Source: JBEVMS01 sp040508515 (GTDB lineage: Bacteria > Pseudomonadota > Gammaproteobacteria > Xanthomonadales > Rhodanobacteraceae). From it: a DNA stretch of 17,660 bases. Below, piece after piece: positions 6,066-12,963 of the stretch (the stretch's first letter is position 1; every line of letters begins with the position of its first letter). Under the pieces are notes generated by a model. The model worked only from the letters and a program-made list of their open reading frames with translations. It was not told the DNA's origin and ran no database searches. Both the position numbers and the translations under genes were made by a program. Where the stretch lies: NCBI GenBank assembly GCA_040508515.1, contig JBEVMS010000298.1, positions 1 through 17,660 on the forward strand, read 5' to 3'.

Positions 6066-7001
6066 CTAATTACAGGATGGCAGGCTCAGTTCCGCTCGCC
6101 GCACGGTTGAATTGCCCGCGGCCTTGAGTGGGTTGTCGAGGCGTTGCTGACGGCAACGCGCGTATAGCGCGTCGTAGGCGCCGGTTTGTTCCAGCAGCCA
6201 TTGGCGCAGGCGCGGGCCGAACAGGCTCTCGGCCTTGCGCTCCGGCGTGCTGGGAAGCCCACCGATGGCACCGAGCTTCCATGGTTCGCTCTGCAGATCG
6301 GCAATCGGTTGATCGCAGGCGTCTGGCATCGGTGCGTGTGGCTGCAGATCCAGAAAGCGGCATAGCCGGCGCCATTCCGTCTGCGGGTCGCGGACCAGAT
6401 CTTCCAGCGCGATCACGTGGTGACCAGGCTTGCCCAGATAAGAGTGATGGATGGCCATCGCCCGATTCCAGCGCTGCACCCACAGGTTGATGTCGCCGAG
6501 AAAGGCGTGGTTGCCAGTAAAGCGCATATTGGCATCGATCACCGAGGCCATCACATCGATGCCTGGACGGATCACATGGATGAAGCGCGCATCTGGAACA
6601 TGCTGCTGGATTTCCGGGATGTACAGCAGGTGATGGGGTGTTTTCTCCAGCCACATCGAGCGTTCGGCTTGCGCGGCGACGTAATCGAGGGTGCGGATGA
6701 AGCTGCGCGCACAACTGACACTGCGAATCGGACCAGGCCAGGATTCCAGGGGCGCGCCGAGCTGCTGCTTCAATCCGATCAGGGCGTCGCGTGCGCGATG
6801 ACGCGCGAAGCCCAGGCGGTGGACCAGTCGCTGGGGCCGCGCTCTGGCATCGTGATCGCCCCAGCGATGCTTCAGGCGGGCGAACAGCTCCACGAAAAAA
6901 GCAGTTTCCGGCAGCGAATAAACATCCGGGTGCCTGGCCAGCATGGCTTGAGTGACTGTGGTGCCCGAGCGATGGCAGCCCACAACAAAGGTGCGTCGCA
7001 T
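6066..7001 (-). CDS. Sulfotransferase family protein (PAPS-dependent)
   Basis: Transfers a sulfuryl group from 3'-phosphoadenosine-5'-phosphosulfate to an acceptor that cannot be predicted here. From ATG 7001 the protein has 311 residues. Residues 5-16 (FVVGCHRSGTTV) are the 5'-phosphosulfate binding loop. 'LEKTPHHLLYIPEI' (118-131) and 'RFIHVIRPGIDVMASVID' (139-156) give the core strand and the 3'-phosphate binding Arg/Ser region. The late 'VIALEDLVRDPQTEWRRLC' is the usual helix after the last core strand. There is no signal peptide, so it is probably cytoplasmic. The start at 7001 is favoured because GGGGAG lies 9 bases upstream and the P-loop-like motif then sits at the N-terminus as usual; the frame stays open to 7241 but that extension looks non-coding. 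Flanking genes do not suggest a sulfated product. Such genes are often horizontally spread, but base use here looks like its neighbours. Confidence 0.9.
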   Translation of the reverse strand: MRRTFVVGCHRSGTTVTQAMLARHPDVYSLPETAFFVELFARLKHRWGDHDARARPQRLVHRLGFARHRARDALIGLKQQLGAPLESWPGPIRSVSCARSFIRTLDYVAAQAERSMWLEKTPHHLLYIPEIQQHVPDARFIHVIRPGIDVMASVIDANMRFTGNHAFLGDINLWVQRWNRAMAIHHSYLGKPGHHVIALEDLVRDPQTEWRRLCRFLDLQPHAPMPDACDQPIADLQSEPWKLGAIGGLPSTPERKAESLFGPRLRQWLLEQTGAYDALYARCRQQRLDNPLKAAGNSTVRRAELSLPSCN

Positions 7002-7310
7002 GGACGGGCACTCCCCAAATCGCCACGTTGGGCGAGCAATGGATAATTGAGCTTTAAACGCAGCAGGAACCCATGGGTTGACTGTCATGTTTGGTATTTT
7101 ACTGAACGGGCCTGGATTTCCGTAACGCGCCGCAAAAAAATGCGCGGCGGATGCGCGCGGGCCATCCGGCATATGGCGCGAGGGGTGCTTTTCCCAGCGG
7201 CAGGCAGGCCGAGCGCATCGCGCTGTAGTCAGGCTGGCCACCTTTGCCCTAAGGTGCTTCGCTTGCCGCGTTCGGGCGGCCGATCGGCGGTGAATCCCGT
7301 GAATGTCCCC
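7002..7310. other. Divergent intergenic region between sulfotransferase and PIN genes
   Basis: It carries no supported gene but should hold promoters for both neighbours. CGCCGC (7128-7133) pairs with GCGGCG (7144-7149) with A7 in the loop. CACCTT (7239-7244) pairs perfectly with AAGGTG (7251-7256), about 55 bases before the PIN start. I saw no clear -35/-10 pairs on either strand. Confidence 0.4.
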
Positions 7311-7742
7311 ATGCGTCTGGTGCTGGACACCAATGTCTGCCTCGACTTGTTTGTTTTCGACGACCCACGTTGCGCGGGCCTGCGGGCTGCGTTGGCGCAG
7401 GGGATGGCGATAGCCTTCAGCGATTCGCCTTGCCGCGACGAGTGGCTGCGCGTGCTGACTTATCCGGTTTTGGCTTTGCCAGCACCGCGGCGGGCGCAGG
7501 CGGTACTCGACTATGACGCAACGCTAGTGCCCTGGTCGGCGCCGCGCACGGGCGCCGAGGTGGCGCTCCCGCGCTGTCCGGATGCGGATGATCAGAAGTT
7601 TCTGGAGCTGGCCCACGCGGTGAGGGCCGATGCCTTGCTCAGTCGCGATCGCGCCTTGCTAGGACTGGCCGCACGGGTGCGTCGACGGGGGCTGTTCCGG
7701 ATCGCGTTGCCGCAAGACTGGCGATCGAGTGTCGCCCTATGA
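7311..7742 (+). CDS. PIN-domain protein, putative toxin-type ribonuclease without visible antitoxin
   Basis: A 143-residue protein starting MRLVLDTNVCLDLFVFDDPR. PIN domains are Mg2+-dependent ribonucleases with four acidic residues; here D6 (LVLDTN), E44 (CRDEWLRVL), D94 (DADDQKFLELA) and D113 (LLSRDRALL) fit this set, and the order and spacing match the COG1569-type 'putative toxin-antitoxin toxin component' group. It probably acts on RNA in the cytoplasm. No short antitoxin gene lies directly upstream or downstream, so it is either a solitary housekeeping PIN protein or relies on an unlinked partner. Start: ATG 7311 gives the canonical beta-strand start; an in-frame GTG at 7299 with GGCGGTG upstream is an alternative adding four residues. 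The frame is open further upstream to 7047, but that part does not look like protein. Confidence 0.85.
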   Translation: MRLVLDTNVCLDLFVFDDPRCAGLRAALAQGMAIAFSDSPCRDEWLRVLTYPVLALPAPRRAQAVLDYDATLVPWSAPRTGAEVALPRCPDADDQKFLELAHAVRADALLSRDRALLGLAARVRRRGLFRIALPQDWRSSVAL

Positions 7743-7802
7743 CGCGCAGCGAGCGGTCGCGCGACCGGCGGGTGACGGGGATTGGGTAGTCTGACGGTCG
7801 AG

Positions 7803-7822
7803 GTGCGGCGGCTGGGCCGCAC
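7803..7822 (+). other. Stem-loop between the PIN and CPXCG genes
   Basis: GTGCGGC (7803-7809) and GCCGCAC (7816-7822) are perfect reverse complements with a 6-base loop. No T run follows directly. It may be a weak end of the PIN transcript or part of the leader of the next gene, whose start is 65 bases further on. Confidence 0.4.
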
Positions 7823-7886
7823 GTCGGTCTATGCTTTGCCGCCACATAAGCGCACCGTGACGCGTCGGCGTCGCCAGGAGTTCACC

Positions 7887-8075
7887 ATGCTTGATGCCTT
7901 CGACCTTCATTGTCCGTATTGCGGCGAGCCGATCGAAATGCTGGTCGATGCCTCCGCCGGCGATCAGCACTATATCGAGGACTGCCAAGTCTGCTGCCAA
8001 CCGATCACGGTCAATATCGTGGTCGACGCTGAGGGTGATCTGAAACTTCGGTTGAGCGGGGAAAACGACGCCTGA
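7887..8075 (+). CDS. CPXCG motif-containing cysteine-rich protein
   Basis: A 62-residue protein starting MLDAFDLHCPYCGEPIEMLV. It has two Cys pairs, C9-P-Y-C12 and C33-Q-V-C36 (with C37 adjacent), the spacing of a small zinc ribbon and of the Cys_rich_CPXG family, whose members are about 60 residues. No function is established for the family as far as I know; metal binding is expected from the motif. The start is decided by the CCAGGAG ribosome binding site at 7874-7880, six bases before the ATG at 7887. The frame is open further upstream, but without a site or family match. It is tail-to-tail with the GGDEF-EAL gene, with only four bases between stop codons. Confidence 0.9.
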   Translation: MLDAFDLHCPYCGEPIEMLVDASAGDQHYIEDCQVCCQPITVNIVVDAEGDLKLRLSGENDA

Positions 8076-8079
8076 GGGA

Positions 8080-10590
8080 TTATCGCCACGACTGGTAGAG
8101 CGCCAGCAGCCGGTCCAGTTCGATCGGCTGGCCAACCGCGTGGCCTTGCGCATAGTCCACGCCGATGCTGCGCACGCATTCGAGGATCGCTTCGTTTTCG
8201 ACATACTCGGCGATGGTCTTGGCACCCACTTCGTGGGCGACGTGGTTGATCGCCTTGCTGATCGCCAGGTCGACGGGGTTTTGATCGATCTGGCGGATAA
8301 AGCTGCCATCGATCTTGATGTAGTCGACCGGAAAGGTGCGCAGGTAATTGAATGAACTCAAGCCCACGCCGAAGTCGTCCAGCGCGATCCGGCACCCGAT
8401 GGCATGGATGCGCCGGACCATTTCACTGGCGGCCAGCAGGTTATTGATCAACGCGGTTTCAGTGATCTCGATCGTAAGCTGCGTCGGCTTGAGCGCGGAG
8501 CGGCCGATCAGGTCGAGGAAGAACGGCAGAAAACGGGGATCGTTGAGCGAATTGGCCGACAGGTTGATGCTGAGCTTGAGCTTGGGAATCACCGCCAGTT
8601 GCGCGCCCTTTAGCTCCAGTACGTCGATCAGCACCCAGCGGTCTATTTCACCCATCAAGTCGTAGCGTTCGGCGGCGCGAATGAAGTTGGACGGCGAGGT
8701 GGCCTGGCCGTGCTGGTCGATGATGCGCAGCAGCGCCTCATAGTGTGGTGTGTCATGGCCTTCCAGCGCCACGATGCGCTGAAAGTGCATGCAAAGGCGA
8801 TTCTGCGTCAGCGCGCCGCGTATTTCCGCCGCCATCAGCAGATCGCGGTGGGCGCTACCGATGTCCTGCTGATCGCTGGTGTAGGTGGCGACGCGGTTTC
8901 GGCCGTCATGTTTGGCCGTATAGCAGGCTATGTCAGCCTGTTTCATGAGCACGTGGCCGAATTCGCTGTTGGTGTCTATGCTGGTCAGGCCGATACTGGC
9001 GGTGATGCGATAGACCTGGCCTTCCCAGGGTAGCTGAAGCGTGGCGATGGCGTTGCCGATGACGCTGAGCAGAGCGTAAGCGCGTTCAAGGCTGCAGCCG
9101 TAAAGAATGATCGCGAATTCGTCGCCGCCCAGTCGCGCCACCAAGTCGCCCGAGCGAACCCCTTGGCAGAGCGTTCGCCCAACCAGCCGCAGCACCATGT
9201 CACCGGCGGCATGGCCAGCGGTGTCGTTGATCAGCTTGAACTGATCCAGATCGAGAAAGCACAGCACATGCTCGGTCGGCTGGTTGCGCGCGCTGCGCGC
9301 CGCCTCATTGAGTGCCTCTTCGAAGTGGCGGCGATTGGGCAGTCCGGTCAGCGGATCGTGCTGGGCCTGGAATGCCAGCTCGCGCTGGATGCTGCGCAGG
9401 TGAGTGATGTTCTGGAACACCAGTACCGCGCCGACCATGTTGCCTTCTTCGGTGCGGATCGGCGCGGCCGAGTCTTGCACGTCGTAGCGCTCGCCGCTGC
9501 GTGCGATGAGGACGCTTTTGGGCTGCATGTTGGTGGTGCGTTGGTCGGCAAGGCAGGCACGCACGGGATTTTCCACGCGATGGCCGGTTTCGGTGTGCAC
9601 CACATGAAAGGCCTGTTCGACGGGCTGGCCGCGGACTTGACTCAGATTCCAGCCGGTCAGTTGCTCGGCCACCGGATTCATGAAATCGATACGGCCGCTG
9701 TTGTCGGTGGTAATCACACCATCGCCGATCGAATACAAGGTGACGTGCAGGCGATCCTTTTGCTCGTGCAGCTCCCGCTCTATCCGCTTGATGTAATCGA
9801 TGTCTTGAATCTGCGAGATGAAGTACTGGGGCGCGCCCGTGCGATCGTCATCGCCTTCGCGCACCAGTGATACGGCCAGCAAGCCCCACACGCTGCTGCC
9901 GTCCTTACGCAGGTAGCGCTTTTCGATGCGGTAGGAATCGATCCGTCCCTCCAGCAGGTCCTGCAGCAGGCTTAGATCGGCGTCGAGGTCGTCGGGGTGG
10001 GTCAGTTCCTGAAACGTGCGCTGGAGCAGTTCGGCGTGGCTATAGCCGAGCAGATCGCAGACCGCTCGATTGACCTGCAACCACTGGCCACTCAGGCTGA
10101 TCAGGGCCATGCCTACCGCGGAATGCTGCATCGCCAGGCGAAAGCGCTCTTCGCTGGCGCGCAAGGCGGCTTGCGGGCTCTGTCGCTCGCTCAAGTTGCG
10201 GGTGATGGTGGCGAAGCCGTGGAGTTTGCCGTTTTCATCGCGGATCGCATCAAGCAGGGCGCTGGCCCAGAATCGGCTGCCATCCTTGCGCAGGTGCCAG
10301 CCTTCGAGCTCGGCATGGTCGTTGCGCGCGGCCTGCTCAAGCAGCCGCTGCGGCACCTGCTGCTCGACGTCTGCGCTGATGAAGAAGCAGGCGAAATCCC
10401 GGCCAATGATTTCATCGGCCGTGTAGCCCTTGTGGCGCTGGGCCCCGGCATTCCAGGTCGCGACTCGTCCCTGCGGATCGAGCATGTAGATCGAGTAGTC
10501 CTGAATGGCCTCGACCAGCAAGCGGAATCGCTGATCGTGCTCCGGCTTGGCTATCGGGTCATGCGGCATGGAGAGGACCGTGGTTGACAC
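8080..10590 (-). CDS. PAS-PAS-PAS-GGDEF-EAL bifunctional c-di-GMP synthase/phosphodiesterase
   Basis: An 836-residue cytoplasmic protein, no membrane segments. Three PAS sensor modules occupy about 18-135, 144-265 and 280-402 ('YSIYMLDPQGRVATWNAGAQ', 'FRLAMQHSAVGMALISLSGQ', 'SIGDGVITTDNSGRIDFMNP'). GGDEF domain, about 408-570: opening 'HDPLTGLPNRRHF', intact GGDEF at 488-492, and RSGD at 479-482, five residues before it, the product-inhibition I-site. EAL domain, about 585-836: E618 in EALLR, N676, E708, E711, D738-D739 in DDFG, K759, E795 and Q815, the full set for Mg2+-dependent c-di-GMP hydrolysis. The EGVE motif reads EYVE. So both making and breaking c-di-GMP look possible; PAS input probably sets which dominates. 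The start is GTG 10590 with no strong ribosome binding site; ATG 10569 is an alternative. It lies between convergent CPXCG and the M1 peptidase. Confidence 0.95.
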   Translation of the reverse strand: MSTTVLSMPHDPIAKPEHDQRFRLLVEAIQDYSIYMLDPQGRVATWNAGAQRHKGYTADEIIGRDFACFFISADVEQQVPQRLLEQAARNDHAELEGWHLRKDGSRFWASALLDAIRDENGKLHGFATITRNLSERQSPQAALRASEERFRLAMQHSAVGMALISLSGQWLQVNRAVCDLLGYSHAELLQRTFQELTHPDDLDADLSLLQDLLEGRIDSYRIEKRYLRKDGSSVWGLLAVSLVREGDDDRTGAPQYFISQIQDIDYIKRIERELHEQKDRLHVTLYSIGDGVITTDNSGRIDFMNPVAEQLTGWNLSQVRGQPVEQAFHVVHTETGHRVENPVRACLADQRTTNMQPKSVLIARSGERYDVQDSAAPIRTEEGNMVGAVLVFQNITHLRSIQRELAFQAQHDPLTGLPNRRHFEEALNEAARSARNQPTEHVLCFLDLDQFKLINDTAGHAAGDMVLRLVGRTLCQGVRSGDLVARLGGDEFAIILYGCSLERAYALLSVIGNAIATLQLPWEGQVYRITASIGLTSIDTNSEFGHVLMKQADIACYTAKHDGRNRVATYTSDQQDIGSAHRDLLMAAEIRGALTQNRLCMHFQRIVALEGHDTPHYEALLRIIDQHGQATSPSNFIRAAERYDLMGEIDRWVLIDVLELKGAQLAVIPKLKLSINLSANSLNDPRFLPFFLDLIGRSALKPTQLTIEITETALINNLLAASEMVRRIHAIGCRIALDDFGVGLSSFNYLRTFPVDYIKIDGSFIRQIDQNPVDLAISKAINHVAHEVGAKTIAEYVENEAILECVRSIGVDYAQGHAVGQPIELDRLLALYQSWR

Positions 10591-10745
10591 TGGTTTTGTG
10601 CCGCCGCCCCGGACGCTGCAGGCGGGCTCGGGCGTAGCACGCCGCGGGCGTTGCGGCGCCTGTATCTAGGTCCGACCGCGGCGCCCGGTGACGCCGGTTG
10701 CCGCGGTCGCAGCGAGAATAGTAGCTGGCCTGAGTCGGCTGGCAA

Positions 10746-12710
10746 CTAGCGCAGGGTGAAGGTGTTGTTGCTGCGGTCCTCGTCAGGTATCTGCTGGTCG
10801 GGGTCGATGGTGGCCGAACGCACCGCCTTGGCGCCGTCCACGCGTATCACGAAGCTGTGGTGCTGCATCCAGGTTTCCACCGGTACGTGCAGCTGCGTGC
10901 TGCTGCCATCGACGTAGGTGACTTGCAAGGTGGCAGGCATCACCAACTGATCGCGGTTTTCCACCGTCACCAGGGCACCCTTGTGGAAGTCGCCGTCGAC
11001 ATAGGTGACCGCGCTGACCGCCAGATCAAGATTCCAGTTGTATTGGTACCAGCCGCGCCACCACCAGGACAGGTTCTCGCCGCCGGCGTTTTCCATCGCG
11101 CGGAAGAAATCCGACGGCGACGGGTGCTTGTAGGCCCAGGCGCGGATGTACTGGCGGAACGCGGCGTCGAAACGCTCCGGTCCGAGGATCTGCTCGCGCA
11201 GCAAGACGAGGCCCAGCGTCGATTTGAAGTAGGTCACCGGGTGGCGGTATTTCTCCTTGATCTGGTCGGCCGGGGTCAGGATCGGCGGCGCTTCGGGGTC
11301 GTGCAGCAGGCTCTGGATCTCTTCGACCGGGTTGCCGCCGTGGGGCGCGTACTCGCCGTCGCGCTTGGGCGAGAACTCGCCGTGGTTGAACGCGTCGGCG
11401 GCGTAGACGTCGATGAAGGTGTTGAAGCCCTCGTCGACCCAGGCGTCGGTGCGCTCGTTGGAGCCGACGATCATCGGGAACCAAGTGTGGCCGATCTCGT
11501 GCGTGGTCAGCGCATAGAAATCCTTGCCCTTGGCCCGGTAGTCGTCGAACACCATGCCCGGATATTCCATGCCGCCGACCGTGCCGGCCTCGGCGATGGC
11601 GTTGGGATAGGGGTACTCGAACCACTGCTTGGAGAAGTATTCCACCGAGTGCTTGAGGTATTCGGTGGAGCGGTCCCAGGCGTCCTTGCCGATGCTTTCC
11701 ACCGGGTAGGCGGACATCGCCAGGGCGGTCTTGCCGCTGGGCAGATTGATTCGCGCGGCGTCCCACACGAAGGCCTTGGACGCGCCAAAAGCGACGTCGC
11801 GGCTGTTGTGCATCTGGAAATGCCAGGTCAGCGTGCCGCCTTGCTTGAGGCGGCTGGCCGGGTTAGTGACCTCGGCGGGCGTGCGGATCATCACCGTGGT
11901 GTCGCTATGGCGCGCCTGCTCCAGCCGCTGCAGCTCGGTCTTGCTCAGCACCTCCTGCGGATTGACCAGCTCGCCGGAGCCGACCACCAGCATGTCGGAG
12001 GGCGCGGTGATCGAGTAATCGAAATCGCCGTATTCCAGATAGAACTCGTTGTTGAGGAAGGGCGCGGTGTCCCAGCCGTGGCGGTCGTCGTAGACAGACA
12101 GGCGCGGGTACCACTGCGCCATCTCGAAGATGTCGCCGTTCTTGGTCGCCAGCCAGTCGTTGCGCCCGCCGATTTCCTTATCCGGCACCTGATAGCTGTA
12201 GCGGATGCGCAGCTTGACCTGGCCGTCGCTGGGTTTGAGCCCCGCCGGCAAGTCGACCCGCATGCGGGTGTCGTTGATGATGTAGTGCGCCGTTTGCATG
12301 CCGTGACCGTCGTCGACCTCGACGGCGGCGATGCGGTAGCCGTCGGTGTGCTCGGTGGGGTATTTGTCGGCGCTGAAGTTGGCGCGCGCGTCGGTCTTGT
12401 AGCGGTTCTGGTCCAGTTGCAGCCAGAGGAAATCCAGCGTGTCGGGGCTGTGATTGGTGTAGTTGATCAGCACCTCGCCGCTGAGCATGCGCTGGCTTGG
12501 ATCGAGCGTAGCCTTGATCGTATAGTCGGCGCGATTCTGCCAGTAATCCGGCCCGGGCAGGCCGTTGGAAGAGCGGTAGCGATTGGCCGCGTCGGGCATG
12601 CTGTAGGGGGCGAAGGTCTTCAGTGGGTCGAACGCGTGGTCGGCGGCGCCGGCATGAAACGTGATCAGCATAAGGGCCAGCGCAGCCGGCAGGGAGAGCT
12701 TGGATGTCAT
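10746..12710 (-). CDS. Exported M1-family metallopeptidase
   Basis: Zinc aminopeptidase-type enzyme, 654 residues from ATG 12710. It begins MTSKLSLPAALALMLITFHA followed by 'GAADHAF', a Sec signal peptide cleaved near residue 23, so it acts in the periplasm or outside. After an N-terminal beta domain ('YTIKATLDPSQRMLSGEVLI'), the catalytic domain carries GGMEYPG (379-385, the counterpart of the GxMEN substrate motif) and HEIGH (404-408) with E427, 19 residues after H408, the M1 zinc site HExxH-x18-E. The Ala/Asn of the usual motif is changed to Tyr-Pro, as in the M1 subgroup common in xanthomonads and Bacteroidetes. The frame is open up to 12914 but the upstream part is not protein-like and overlaps the pgaA leader. 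No clear Shine-Dalgarno precedes 12710. Divergent from pgaA, sharing a 253-base control region. Confidence 0.92.
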   Translation of the reverse strand: MTSKLSLPAALALMLITFHAGAADHAFDPLKTFAPYSMPDAANRYRSSNGLPGPDYWQNRADYTIKATLDPSQRMLSGEVLINYTNHSPDTLDFLWLQLDQNRYKTDARANFSADKYPTEHTDGYRIAAVEVDDGHGMQTAHYIINDTRMRVDLPAGLKPSDGQVKLRIRYSYQVPDKEIGGRNDWLATKNGDIFEMAQWYPRLSVYDDRHGWDTAPFLNNEFYLEYGDFDYSITAPSDMLVVGSGELVNPQEVLSKTELQRLEQARHSDTTVMIRTPAEVTNPASRLKQGGTLTWHFQMHNSRDVAFGASKAFVWDAARINLPSGKTALAMSAYPVESIGKDAWDRSTEYLKHSVEYFSKQWFEYPYPNAIAEAGTVGGMEYPGMVFDDYRAKGKDFYALTTHEIGHTWFPMIVGSNERTDAWVDEGFNTFIDVYAADAFNHGEFSPKRDGEYAPHGGNPVEEIQSLLHDPEAPPILTPADQIKEKYRHPVTYFKSTLGLVLLREQILGPERFDAAFRQYIRAWAYKHPSPSDFFRAMENAGGENLSWWWRGWYQYNWNLDLAVSAVTYVDGDFHKGALVTVENRDQLVMPATLQVTYVDGSSTQLHVPVETWMQHHSFVIRVDGAKAVRSATIDPDQQIPDEDRSNNTFTLR

Positions 12711-12779
12711 GAGTGAATGCTTGCAGCCTCGGCCAGGGTGCCGACACCCCAGCATGCCATGCGCCTGCCGAATGCCCAG

Positions 12780-12830
12780 CGTGACTCTTGGCACAGCCAA
12801 GGCATTCAGAATCAGCGGTGCATTTATAAC
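12780..12830 (+). promoter_or_regulatory. Candidate pgaA promoter with Clp/CRP-like half-site pair
   Basis: TATAAC at 12825-12830 is a good -10 box; no good -35 lies 17 bases upstream, as at activator-dependent promoters. CGTGA (12780-12784), six bases, then GCACA (12791-12795) matches the CRP/Clp pattern TGTGA-N6-TCACA at 8 of 10 positions. Overlapping it, CTTGGC-ACA-GCCAAG (12787-12801) is a perfect 15-base palindrome. The centre is about 49 bases before the predicted transcription start. On the minus strand the same AT-rich patch reads TATAAA and could serve the M1 peptidase gene. Confidence 0.35.
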
Positions 12831-12884
12831 GGTATGAAGCATCGCGGCTTTTTCGCGTGCGATGTGGTAAAGCCACCGGTAAAG

Positions 12885-12963
12885 AAGGAGTTGCGTGCCT
12901 GGCATCACGCCCACTCAACGTGGCGTCGGTGCTAGTGAGTACACGTCAAGGGGAGTAGGGAGC
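12885..12963 (+). promoter_or_regulatory. pgaA leader with GGA motifs flanking the ribosome binding site
   Basis: The ribosome binding site AAGGGGAG (12948-12955) lies eight bases before ATG 12964. GGA triplets occur at 12887-12889, 12952-12954 and 12959-12961; the last two lie within and just after the Shine-Dalgarno. A second AAGGAG at 12885-12890 precedes an in-frame GTG at 12895, four bases on. CsrA/RsmA proteins bind GGA in leaders, and CsrA represses E. coli pgaA in this way. CsrA control here is inference. Confidence 0.4.

Noticed and set aside
7128..7149. CGCCGC-A7-GCGGCG hairpin taken as a terminator
   Set aside because: The A/T run lies in the loop, not after the stem, and the site is between divergent genes.
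7002..7241. N-terminal extension of the sulfotransferase to 7241
   Set aside because: Extension is rich in Arg/Pro/His without family similarity; the ribosome binding site and P-loop position favour 7001.
10857..12716. 619-residue open frame on the plus strand, antisense to the M1 peptidase
   Set aside because: Val/Gly/Arg/His-rich composition typical of the reverse frame of a high-GC gene, no recognisable motif, and the opposite strand has a full M1 active site.
12895..12963. GTG 12895 as the pgaA start
   Set aside because: It has AAGGAG upstream but only four bases away, and would place 23 polar residues before the signal peptide; ATG 12964 has a well-spaced site and gives a normal signal sequence.
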